In this document: positions 24,843-36,601 of the stretch, one piece after another
Numbering within the stretch: position 1 is the stretch's first letter
Layout: every line of letters starts with the position of its first letter
Assembly: GCA_037974665.1 (NCBI GenBank)
Contig: CM075770.1
Span: forward strand, 21,928,501 to 21,992,500
Length of the DNA: 64,000 nt
Direction: 5' to 3'
Source of the DNA: Ehretia macrophylla
Lineage: Eukaryota > Streptophyta > Magnoliopsida > Boraginales > Ehretiaceae
Made by a program: the position numbers and the translations under genes
The notes under the pieces: generated by a model
Told to the model about the DNA's origin: nothing
The model's database searches: none
What the model saw: only the letters and a program-made list of their open reading frames with translations

Positions 24843-27800
24843 GGCACATTGAAGCTAATTGCTGGAGAAAGAGTGGTAAGTGCACTAGCTGTGGGAGCGA
24901 GCAACATAGGGTGAAAGATTGCCCTAAGTTTAAGAATGTTCAAGGCCGTACTGGAGGCCAGGGTGTGCAGAACAGGGCTACAAGTGCAGGTCCAGCGCAG
25001 AGGGTTCAGGCTAGGGTCTTTGCACTAGATGCGGAGGAGTTACCCGATACCACAGTAATAGTGGAAGGTACCTTTCTTCTCAATACTCAGCCAGTTAAAG
25101 TTTTGATTGATCTCGGAGCTAAGCATTTGTTTATAACTCCTGCATGTGCACGATCTGTGAATGTTATCATTGATAAACTGCCATATAAAGTTGAAGTTAG
25201 TACGCCTTTGGGCGCGAAATTTGTTACTGAGTCTATTTGCAAATCTTGTGGTATATGCATTGAGGACCATAATTTTCCTGCTGATTTAATTATACTGCCC
25301 TTCCGTGACTTTGAAATCATTTTGGGAATGGACTAGTTGGGGAAATACTATGCTCAGTTGGATTGTAGAACAAAAATTGTTTATCTTCAGATTCCTGACC
25401 TACCAGTACTAGAAATTGTTGGGAACTGCAGGGCTGCCAGAATACCCCTTTTATCATCAATCAAGGCTTCCAAGTTGTTGAATAAAGGTTGTGAAGCTTG
25501 CCTAGCTTATCTAATCAATCAACCTACTGATAAGTTGAATTTGAATGAGGTTCTAATTGTTAAAGACTTCCATGGTGTATTTTCGGAGGAACTACCGGGT
25601 TTACCACCGGATAGGGAGATTGAGTTTGTGATTGATCTTATGCCAGACATTGCGTCAATTTCTAAAAGTCCTTATAGAATGGCACCGACTGAACTTCAGG
25701 AATTGAAAATTCAGCTTCTTGCTTGAGAAAAGGTTTATACAACCTAGTTCTTCGCCGTGGGGTGCGCCTGTGTTGTTTGTGAAAAAGAAAGACGACACGC
25801 TTCGGTTATGTATTGATTATAGGGGACTTAATCAAGTCACGATTAAGAACAAATACCCCTTGCCGTTGATTGAGGAATTGTTTGACCAATTGCAGGGTTA
25901 CTATCAACTCAGGATTTGGAGTGATGATATACCTAAGATGGCATTCAGGACTAGATATGGCCACTATGAATTTGTTGTGTTACCGTTTGGATTGACGAAT
26001 GAACCAGCTGCATTCATGGACTTAATGCAGAGGGTCTTTCGACCTTATCTTGATCAATTTGTCGTAATCTTTATTGATGACATTTTAGTATACTCTAAGA
26101 ATGAGGCTGAGCATGAACAACATTTGAAGATTGTGTTACAGACTTTGCAAGAAAACAAGCTTTTTGCTAAATTCAGCAAGTGCGAATTCTGGTTGAATCA
26201 AATATCTTTTCTGGGCCATATCATTTCACATCAAGGAATTTCAGTAGACCCAACTAAGATTGAAGTTGTTTCGTCTTGGAAGAGACCTGAAACGGTGTCA
26301 GAGATTCAGAGCTTTCTAGGGCTGGCAGGTTACTATCGGAGGTTTGTTAAAGACTTTTCCAAAATTTCTGGGCCTTTAAACCAGTTGACTCGGACTAAAG
26401 TTACTTACAACTGGGATGCTAAATGTGAATCTAGTTTCCAAGAACTGAAGAAGAGACTAACTACGACTCCTATACTAGCTTTACTTGAAGGTACAGAAAA
26501 CTTTGTTGTCTATAGTGATGCATCTAAAGAGGGATTGGGCTGTGTTTTAATGCAGAATGGTAAGGTGATTGCCTATGCTTCTAGAAAGTTGAAACCATAT
26601 GAAGTCAATTACCCTACCCATGATCTTGAGTTAGCTGCAGTTGTGTTTGCTATAAAGAAGTGGCGTCATTACTTGTGGGGTAGCAGATTTGAAATTTTTA
26701 CTGACCACAAGAGTCTCAAATACTTGTTTTCACAAAAAATATATGAATATGAGGCAGCGAAGATGGCTAAAGCTATTAAGTGGCTATAATTGTTCTATAA
26801 ACTACGTGCCAGGTAAGGCCAATGTTATTGCAGATACTTTGAGCCGAAAGGCTACTGTTGCAAGCCTAATTATCAAGGATTGGGAGACTTTGGAGGAAAT
26901 TTGTTCACGGAAGCCAGAAGCTACTGAAGTAGGGATTCGATTTGCTAGCTTGCAAATTCAGTCGGGATTGCTAACACAAATCAGGGAGGCTCAGAAGACT
27001 GATCCTCACATCTTGAAAATCCAAGAGAAAGCAAAAGGGAGAGAGTCGGAGTTTAAATTACATGCAGATGGTATCTTCAGATTCAGGGACAGAATGTGTG
27101 TTCCTGGTGATCTGACTTTGAAGAATAAGATTCTGTCCAAGGCACATAATTCAAGATATACAATTCACCCGAGTAGTACTAAAATGTATAGAGATCTGAA
27201 GCAACACTTATGGTAGAACAATATGAAGAGAAAGATTGCTTGGTATGTATCCAGGTGTTTAACTTGTCAGAGGGTTAAAGCTGAGCATCAGAGGCCAGCC
27301 GGGCTTCTGCAATCGTTGTCGATTCCGCAATGGAAGTGGGTGCATGTAACAATGGACCTTGTGACTGATCTTCCGAGATCTCCGAGAGGATGTGATTCTG
27401 TTTGGGTTGTTGTGGACCGATTGACCAAGGTTTCACATTTTATTCCCGTGAACAAACAGGATAGCCTTGATAAGCTAGCTGAGCTTTATGTTGCTAATAT
27501 TGTGAGACTTCATGGTGTGCCACATAGTATAGTGTCAGATAGAGATCCTAGATTTAGATCTCGTTTTTGGCAGAAGTTGCAAGAGGCCATAGGAACTAAA
27601 TTGAGCTTCAGTACTGCATACAATCCACAAACTGATGGCCAGTCTGAGAGAACCATCAGGATATTGGAAGACATGCTTCAGGCATATGTGTTAGACTTTG
27701 GGAAGAATTGGAAGAAGTTTTTGCCATTAGCGGAGTTCGCCTACAATAATAGTTATCAATCTACTATAGGTATGGCTCCCTATGAGGCGTTGTACGGTCG

Positions 27801-28434
27801 TAAATGCAGATCCCCATTGTATTGGGAAGAGGTTGGAGAGATGAGAACAGTTGATCCGACTGTGTTACTGGAGATGATTAAGATAGTGGATAATGTTCAT
27901 CTTATTCGCCAGCGTATGCTTATAGCTCAGAGTCGTCAGAAGAGTTATGCAAATAAGCACCGTCGGGATCTTGAATTTACTTTGGGAGATCGGCTGTTTC
28001 TTAAGATTTCTCCTCGAAAGGGGTTAATTCGGCATGGTAAGAGTGGGAAACTTAGTCCCAGGTATGTGGGTCCGTTTGAGATCACCGAAAAGGTGGGTCC
28101 TTTGGCTTATCGGTTAGCTTTACCTCCGAGCTTATCAAGACTGCACGATGTGTTCCACGTGTCAATGTTAAGGAAATATCATCCAGATCCTTCACATGTA
28201 CTTAAACCAGAGCCTTTGCAGATTGAGGAAAAGTTAACTTATGAGGAGAGACCGATTCGAATTGTGGATCGGAAAGTTCAAGAACTTCGCAGGAAGAGTA
28301 TTCCGATGGTAAAGGTTCTGTGGAATCATCACAGGTTTGAGGAAGCAACTTGGGAAAGAGAGGACCAGGTTCGGAGTCAGTATCTGGAGTTGTTTGTTGA
28401 TCAAGTAAGAATTGCGTGGACGCAATTGTTTTAA
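24843..28434 (+). pseudogene. pol: gag end and pol of element D (stops, frameshifts, motif A deletion)
   Basis: It begins inside the zinc knuckle (GHIEANC, then CTSCGSEQH), followed by protease with DLGA near 25111 in place of Asp-Ser-Gly. A TAG sits at 25334 and a 5-base deletion shifts the frame near 25714. Reverse transcriptase follows (FIDD at 26070-26081), with a 36-base deletion at CAGGGT 25893-25898 that removes motif A and its catalytic Asp. RNase H has a second frameshift near 26740. Integrase has a TAG at 27214 inside the zinc site, and then an open 403-codon stretch (27223-28434) with the D,D-35-E core, GPF segment and chromodomain-like tail ending EREDQVRSQYLELF before TAA at 28432. 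It cannot make a functional enzyme. Confidence 0.93.
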
Positions 28435-28445
28435 GGAGGAGAGAG
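28433..28445 (+). promoter_or_regulatory. Polypurine tract of element D
   Basis: AAGGAGGAGAGAG lies between the pol stop codon and the 3' LTR start TGTAATACCCG. This is the plus-strand priming site. Confidence 0.88.
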
Positions 28446-30748
28446 TGTAATACCCGAGCCCGAAACGTGAAATTTTTCTGTTTCTTTTTCTGAAAATTAT
28501 ATTTTCTCTTAAATTCTTTGATATTTAAATGTTATTCGTTTATCGTCGCAAAGTGCATTGCATTTCGAGAGCGATAGTTAGAAAATGATTTCTACTCCTC
28601 AACAAATAGTGAAAACTACTATTTAGTGTGTTGATTTTGGAGTTTTAGTATTTTAGTAGTTAGTATTTACTTGTTAGGTAATTAGACTAGTAGTTTTATG
28701 CTTTATTTTAAGTTAAAAATGCCAAAATAGCTAGATTTGACCAAGCCAAAGACCATTGACCTTTGACCATTTAAGTTGTTATCTTTTAAAAGCTTATTAT
28801 AGCATAAATAAAACAACAAAAGCTGAAAAAAAGAAAGGAAAAACCGTGAGCTTCAAAGAGAAAGAAAAAAATATATTTTCAACTTCAAATCTTCACATCT
28901 TCGCGAGAGCTTGCATGGGGTTGTTTCCGAGGCTTCCAACGTGGTTTTCCTAGTGTCTAGTAGCATCTAAGGTGAGGGATGCATCTTTATTTGTGCATTT
29001 GAATATATGTTATACAAACTTTAAATTTTGGAAATTATGCGTAGATTGTTATTTTATCCATTTTGTTGCTTAAAGAATGTTCCTTGATGGTTGTAGAACA
29101 TGTATTTGTAGGGTTTTAGCATTTTCTACGGTTGTATATAGCAATTGCAATTTAAATTGATAATGGAATAGTAAACCCTCATTCTGTAAAAGTTGCTCCG
29201 TTTTGCATTCTGTTGATGTGAAAATATGCTAGATATGTTAGAATGCTTAAATGTATGATTTAATTGGGTTGTGTAATGGAAAAACAAAGAAAAATGGCTT
29301 GGTACATGTTGGGGTCGTTTCGGTCGAGTTTGGCAATTTCTCGTTTTGCATGAAGGCATTGTCGAGGTATGTCATGGAAGCACTTTTGGTGCAGTTGTGA
29401 CATTGGTTGGGTGATCGGTTGAGGTAGCTGTAGTTCAAACGAGCAAAGAGGAAAATCGGGGCTTTGCGGAAATTCTAGGGTAAAGTAGGGTTTCGTGGTC
29501 TTTAGACATGCCTTATGGTGTCCTAGAAGGAGTGGTGAAGTCGGTTTCCAAAACTCGTAGCTCGTTTGGAAGTAGTAGCATTTTGAAAGTTGGGGTCGTT
29601 GTGTGTTTTGTTGGGCTTTAGCATGTTTTGGCTTTTAGAATGTTATTGTTGCTTGTTGTTGCTTATTGTGCTTATTATAGTTGATTATGATTGAAATGTT
29701 TATCAATTGTTGCTATTGCGTGCAAGGGTAACCTACTTTGTTATTCTTCCACGTATAGCTCTATTGCTCGATTGTTGCATTGTATATTGTATTGCATTCA
29801 TAAAGTCAGGGGCGGTGTGATGGGCCTCTCTGGGTAGCCTTGGGTTGCCAGGGTTGGTTGCTCTAGCTCCGTGTCCTATTCCCTTTCTTGCTTGGGTTGC
29901 CTCCCAAGGAGATTTGGGTTGTAGAATTGATTGGATACTTCCGGGGTATTCCAAACTGAAGTCATAAGGTGGCTGGGCCGGCGCGTCGTCATCGGATTCA
30001 TGATTGAAAGTTGCTCGTGGAAAGTGAATTGTATCCTTTAATTGAATGGTTATAGCCTTAATGCTTGTCTTGATTTATTGTTGGCTTAGCTTGTATCTCT
30101 ATATGTTAATTGACTGATCTACTGGACTATTTGCATTGCATTTTCCTCTTACCTCCGTCCTTGAGACCAATTAACCCTCGCTGAGCAATAGTTTTTGCTC
30201 ATTCCTTTCTATACCATATTTACAGGAGTAGTTGAAGCTGATCCTATTGAGGTGGTTGAGGAGGAGGAGGAGCAAGTGGAGGTGTTTCCTTGATAGCACT
30301 TTCTTTGCTTAGCTAGTGGTTGGTTGCCAGTCTTTTGTGCGGGCCATGCTTGATGTGTATATTGCTTGGTTGTCGCTTCATTTTGAGGCTTGTAGCCTTG
30401 TATGTAGTTTCTATTTTGAGGCCTCTATGGTCTTATGTTGTAAAAGTTGAAAGGTTGTAAAGTTGTAAAGATATACTCACGTGACTAGTAAGAAACTGCA
30501 TGCTAATGGTTTAACTGCTTAGTGGCATGAATACTTGTGTAGTATGCATAACATTTTGGTTTGCAAAGTTGGTTAATGAGAAGATGTATGTTTCTAAGAG
30601 AAAGTTGACTTGTTTTAAATGATTATTGTGGTTTTCGCGCATATTATGTTGAATGTAGGGTTTTCGGATCGTCCACGGTACAGAGAAGACTCCGTCCGTG
30701 TGTCGGGTCCGGGCTTGGCCTTTTGCAGGGTCGGGTCGGGGCGTGACA
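28446..30748 (+). repeat. 3' LTR of element D (2,303 bp)
   Basis: It starts TGTAATACCCGAGCCCG and ends GGGTCGGGGCGTGACA. It contains the second stem at 29891-29908 (CTTGGGTTGCCTCCCAAG) and the conserved hairpin at 30183-30200 (GAGCAATAGTTTTTGCTC), followed by a pyrimidine-rich stretch ending TTTACAG. It is clearly related along its length to the LTRs of F. The ORFs 29126-29359 and 30619-30966 are LTR or junction frames. Confidence 0.92.
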
Positions 30749-32572
30749 CAAAGGGCCGAAACTCCATAGCCATCTTTGTGAGCTTTTTCAACATTTTTTC
30801 AAAGCAAATTTTCAATAGAAAACTCATTCGAAGTCCAAACATCTTCATCCAAGGCTTGATTCCACTTGTTGGGCAACCTTTGCACATCTTTCTAGCTTCA
30901 AAAAACATCAAAGGTGAGAGAAAAATTCTAGATCTCAAAATGTCATTTTTATGTTTTTGCATATAATTGAATTTTGAACCGTTAGAATGTTGAATTGATG
31001 TTATATTATTGTTAGTAGATGCTAAGGATTGATTATATGTGTTTATATCAGTTTTGAACCATTGTAGTATACATTTCTATTTTCGGGTATTAAAAATTGA
31101 GAATTTGGCTATTTGTTGAATAAATGATGTTGTGGTCGTTGGAATCGATTGCTGTTAGCTTGTAAAAGTTTGTTAAATACGTGGTAGTAATGTTGTAATG
31201 CCGAAATTTTGATTGTGATGTTGGTGTGAAGTCCAGAAATTTCAGCCTAGGTGCATTGAGGTTTTAGGGTTGTTGGACTTGATGTGGATGGTTTATGGTT
31301 GGTTTCCGAGGGCGTGAATGTTGTTGATTGAATGAGTGAGTGTTAGAAATTGGTTTGGAGGTTATCGAATTAGTAGAATGTAAGTTATGACTTTTAGAAG
31401 TTTTGGTTGTCTTTCTTTAAAATGTTGAATTATGCCTTTGGATGTTTGGGTGGTGTTTGAGTGATTGAATTGTCAGTTGTTGATTGTTAGATTAGGGTTT
31501 GGTTGTGTGGTTATTACATGTTAAGTTGGATGACCTACTTTGTCATCTAACATAGTTGTTGAGTTGTTAATTGTTTATTAGATGATATGTTGTTAAAATG
31601 ATGATTATTGATGAACCGGGAGATAGTCAACGTGAAAGGTTGTCCTCCTATGATTTGAATGATTATTATTATTGTCATGAGTCTTGGTATGTGTGTGCCA
31701 CCTCTCGGGCAGCGTCAGGCTGTTAGGTTGAAACCGGCATGACTATCATAGGCTACCCCCAGCTCGCATGATGGAGGTATCATGGAGGGAGGGGCTAGAG
31801 AGGTATCTCGGGTGCGTGACTAATGGGGAGCTATAAGAAGAACGGTTGAGATCGTGATGACGTTTGGAGCTATACCAACTAGAGTATCCTTTATTGATTG
31901 GTCATTATAATTAATGTCCTTATATTGTTATTGATGATTATAGTGTGTTTACTGCTCAAAGGATGACTTCCAAGGAGTTTAGTAAATACTGTTAGAGATC
32001 TATCGAATCCTCACTGGGCTTGTTTTATATAAGCTCACTCTCAATTATTGCATGCATACAGGTGTTACCGATCCAGATTACGGGTACGTGCCTCCAGAAG
32101 AGGATAATGTGCCATATATGGACTAGTCCTATGTGCCAGAGTCTTGTCCTTAATATCTGATGTTGTACTTTTTATTATCTTGTATATTAAAACTAGTTGG
32201 TTTCTATTTACTTAGAAGTTTATGATGTATAAGATGTTGTAAAGATAATGGATTAAATGTTGCTAGTTTAGTGGTCTTGTTTTGAAATGTGATTAGACTA
32301 CTAGATTGGTTATAGTCTATTTTGGGAAATGTATGTTATATAGTAAATATATGATGTTGGAACGGAGGCGTATAACCTATGGATGCAATGGTAAAAGAAT
32401 GTTTATTGTATATTGTGGTTGTGTTGTTTAATTGTTGAATTGTTGTGGAGTTGGTTGTATGAGTTTTGAAGTGGTTGGTTTGAAGCCTCGTTGTCCTGAT
32501 TACTGTCGTTATATTGCCGAAATTCCGTTGCATCCTGACTGATTGTAGGAGGGGTTGAGTTGGGGTGTTACA
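30749..32572 (+). repeat. LTR G, 3' portion (plus strand, distinct family)
   Basis: It starts at CAAAGGGCC after D and ends GAGTTGGGGTGTTACA at 32572, where mitochondrial-type sequence begins. It shares only the general LTR plan with the others: an ACCGGCATGA block near 31732, then CCTCACT and a hairpin with arms GGGCTT (32016-32021) and AAGCTC (32031-32036), followed by ATACAG. No reading frame of note. The remainder of G should lie left of the D/C/B/A stack, outside the window. Confidence 0.7.
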
Positions 32573-32709
32573 AAGCCTACCAAGGCGTCAAGGCAGTTCG
32601 ACAAAGGCATAAAGAGTCTCCGTCCTGAACACAGATAGAAGACGGGTTTGTCAATGCTTGAACTGATTGATCTAAGTGAGCTACGAGGTTAGTCTTCTAG
32701 GATCAACTT
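32573..32709. other. Left mitochondrial-type piece between LTR G and LTR H
   Basis: These 137 bases have the composition of the mitochondrial spacer to the right and no LTR similarity. They are joined to 36602 onward once H and one AACTT copy are removed. No gene is seen in them. Confidence 0.65.
32705..32709. repeat. Target site duplication AACTT, left copy (H in NUMT)
   Basis: AACTT precedes TGTAACGCCCC at 32710 and is repeated at 36597-36601 after ...GGCGTCACA. Confidence 0.9.
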
Positions 32710-35700
32710 TGTAACGCCCCGACCCCTTACAAGATTGGGAACTCTATTAATCAACTATTCTCAACCCGATTCCAACCCGGTCACAAAATTTTAGGGAAAA
32801 CGGACAAAGTCTCCCCTGTACCGTGGACATTTTGGAAACCTGTAAACATTCAACAAAGCTACAAAACAACAAGAACACAATTTCTAATTGAAAACCCAGC
32901 TTCAAGGCCATCTGAGCCCTAAGCAAGACATAGAAAACACACCCAAGCATGCATTTAACAATCCTTGAAACCTTCTCTTTTAATCTACTTATCATACCAC
33001 TCTATATTAACCATTAGACTTTGTTATAAACTAAAGTCAAACAATTATTAACTTCAATTGACACACAAGCAAGCAGCATAAAGGAAAGAAATATAAACTA
33101 TTACAATCTACTACCATTCAAGCCATACCTTAACCTAGCTATTACAATTCTTCAACAACTCCAAATATACACAAACCCATAGGCACAAAATAGAATAAAA
33201 CATAATATAAACAAAGTCTTCCACAATTTCGCAGGCAAACACTCCAATCTCTAGCAATAGTACACAGCAATCAAGGCAACTTCTCCAACTGCAACACCTG
33301 AAACATGTTTAGCGAGGTATGAGTAATCACAATTGCCTAGTGAGGGATAAGGTCTACCGGGGACGTGCAATGTAACAGATAATTCAATAGGTATTTAAAA
33401 CAACTAAGGAGCAATCAAAATAACAAGTTACCACACATTAAAAATGATACGATTCACTTGTTCTTCAATCACGAACCACGAGCCACAAACTGAAATCCCG
33501 ATGTAATAATGACACTGATATCGATAAGCCGGCATCCCCTTCTAACTCCAATATGGGTGTACTCCGGATGTACCTCGAAATCCTACTACCCAACTCTCCC
33601 TGGGCGGCATCCCAAGCGTGAGAGGGACTGGGCAACCATGGTAGCCGAGGTATACCGGTAAGCCTGATGCCGCCTGGTTTCCATGACACTACTATGCCCA
33701 AATGGTTGCACAACCACGATGCAATGCACTCAAAATGATAACAATAGAATAAATCAATAAACATATGATTGAGGGACAACAAAGTAGGTTGCCCTCATAC
33801 ACAATATATAGACAATAAATGCACATAATCTAAGTACAAGTAAATAAACTATTATGCACATAAGGATGAAGTCTCCTTCACTTCTACCAAGCTCCAAGAT
33901 GCCAAAAAGTAGTTTAAATTTACTCCAAAACCTCCTTTAGCTCGAATATGCAAATCCCTATTATATTCATATAAGTACAACACCTTAGCAATTGACTATG
34001 TTATTTCCACATTAGCACGTAATCCCAAGTAACTACATATTACTCATGAAGTGAACCCATGAAAACTAGCAGCACTAGTTAACTTAGCTATTAACTATAT
34101 CAATTCCAACTTAACTATTTCTTAACTCCATCCACATTGATAACAGTTATATATAATCACTCATGTATATCATATTGCCACATAGCTTAAAAGTCATACA
34201 AATATCTCTAAAACATTTCTTTAATTTTACGAAGGACACTATTATATCAACATTTAACAAGTTAAACTTCATACCCAATTCAACTTCATTTATCTTGCAA
34301 AGGAGTATTCAATTATATATTCAATCAAGATGACTACAATTAGCACTTAACATACTTCAACTATAACATGATCTAAAAATCATTATCATGCTTATGCACC
34401 CAATTACAACATATAATTTAAATAATAACCAAGTAGAACAATTATAGCAATATAAACAACTACCAATGCAACTAGTTCAAGTAACATGATTTAAGACTTA
34501 GTTAATCAAGTTCATGAACATGTCTTGGATTATTTGCTTAGGCTAACATGAGCATGTATGACATTAACTATATTAACATTTAACAAGTTAACTTCATAAC
34601 TAGCTCAACTTCAACTAGATCACAAAGAAACATCAAGTTAAGCATTTAACAGCTATCTACTCAGTAACTAAACATATAACCTCAAGCAATCTATTCATAT
34701 AAACAATAAATGTTCACATTTAACTTCTAAATAGCTGACCAAACAATGAAACTATATCAAGCTATCATACTTAATAACTAAACACTCCAATTTATCCAAC
34801 TAGTTAACTAATTAATTAAACATATTTTAAGCATGGATTAACTTAATTCAACTCAAGCATTTACCAAACCAATAACCAAGTACTCAAGCAATTCAACCAA
34901 CTTTAACACATACATTAAGCTAAGCTCATGAACATGATTGAAAACATACTTTACTTCCCATAGCTTGCAAACACTCGTTGACAACTAACACTAGCATGCA
35001 CATGACTTTAATTACTCTTTAACTACAACATTCATTAATTATTCAGCTAGGTTAGCTAACTTATAACTTCACTTATTTGGCATACAATATCCATTAGAAT
35101 TCTATCTTTTGCAACAGCCACCTTTATATACTCTGGCTAAACATACCATCCAAGTAATCATTCCAGCAGCCCAGTTACAAGTCTTAAGTATAACCTTACC
35201 CATTCAACACAATATACAAGTAGTATAAACTTTAGAACAAGATATAAGCATTATATATATAAAAATAACCATATGTGCACAATGGGGTAAATTCCCTATT
35301 TCTCACAAAAAATTACTAAAATCTCACAATTCACTTAGAAATACATTTAAGCACATAATAAGCATTTACAAGACCATTGATGTACAAAACAATCAAATTT
35401 CCATTTTTCCCCCTTTGTAACTTAAGCTATTTGATTCCAAAACAAAAGATAATGTTCTAATTTCATGAGTGAGTTATACCATACTCCTGATTACTCCTTA
35501 TAGCACCCCTAGGACCCTTGAAACAACTCATTTACCTGCAATTACCACAAAAGTCCCGATTTCCCTCTTATGACTTTGTACTACACATACCTCAACTGGA
35601 ACTCAATCGGAAGTTAGCAAAGCTTATTTATGAAGGCCAAATTAACCCAAATTTCCGATAACCCCGAAACCCCTTTTAAAAAGTCGCCTATTTCACGTTT

Positions 35701-36596
35701 TAGCCAATTTCCGAGCAATTCAACCTCATGGGGTTATTAATCTATCTTTATTAACATCTTAGGCACCTAATTGAAGTAATGAATCAAGCTATAAGTCAAA
35801 ATTTTGCAAAACCCTAAAATTTGCACTATTCATTGCCTTTTTCACATTGCCATATGTAAAACTACCATAACCAATGCATCAAGCACCACAAAAGAAGTCT
35901 CTAGCACATGTAAACAACTCTTTGTAAAGGAATTAAGCATAATATTGACATATAAAAGCAAATCTCGAAATCTAACTCATAAGCAAAAACCAACGATATG
36001 CAAAGGTAAGTGAAAATCCCTCACAAATTGAAGTGTAGAGGCTAGGAGATAGCTTGGTTGCACTTGGAGAGGATCAATATAAGCTCAAAGTGAAGATTTG
36101 CAAGCAAAGATTGAAGCTTTCTTCCTCCTTTTGGCTGCTGTAGGGTCTCGGGTTTGGGGGGTATTAAGGGTATTATTTTTTTTATTTTTATGAGCTATTA
36201 ACATATGTTTGTGTTTTACTAATTATATATGCTATATGTGTTGTGTTTGTGTGTAAATATTGACTACTAAATGGCCCAAATTACTTGTAGAATCTACTAA
36301 ACCAATCTAATGCAATTAATCTCATTTAGCCCAACTAAATCTAATGTTACACTATTTACTCTATCCACTAAAACATTTTCTAAATGGGTATTTCTAACAC
36401 TAATTGCTCAAATGCACACTTTTTTCATTCCTAAAACAATTAATATGATTTAAGAAAAATACTAATTCGAAGTAATTAAGTGGTTGAAAAGCGAGATGAA
36501 TAGTAACCATATAAGCAACAAGCAATGCATAGTGAAAATGCGCAAATAGTAGATGCAACAATAAATAAATGTACGGTGAAGTTCTCAGGCGTCACA
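32710..36596 (-). repeat. Solo LTR H (3,887 bp)
   Basis: It is bounded by TGTAACGCCCCGACC and CAGGCGTCACA and flanked by a perfect AACTT duplication, with no gag-pol, primer site or polypurine tract inside. It is therefore a solo LTR left after recombination of a full element. The minus-strand orientation follows from the GGGGCGTTACA end type and from the hairpin and stem modules (33321-33338 and about 33590-33620), which read like those of LTR A on the minus strand. It is unusually long; the extra length is AT-rich sequence between about 33840 and 35500. ORFs 32747-32995 and 33465-33782 are not genes. Confidence 0.88.
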
Positions 36597-36601
36597 AACT
36601 T
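36597..36601. repeat. Target site duplication AACTT, right copy (H in NUMT)
   Basis: Second AACTT copy flanking solo LTR H. Confidence 0.9.

Larger units (their letters stand above)
10988..30748 (+). mobile_element. Element D: Ty3/gypsy (Tekay/Del-like) element split by nested insertions
   Basis: The plus-strand order is remnant 5' LTR (10988-11440), primer site, gag (11747-12734), [insertion E/F 12735-24842], rest of gag and pol (24843-28434), polypurine tract and 3' LTR (28446-30748). Removing the insertion plus one ATCGG copy (12,108 bases, divisible by three) restores the frame through a zinc knuckle. The 5' LTR remnant corresponds exactly in length to 30296-30748 (453 bases). Its missing first part is displaced by element C. 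D is inserted in LTR G. Confidence 0.9.
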
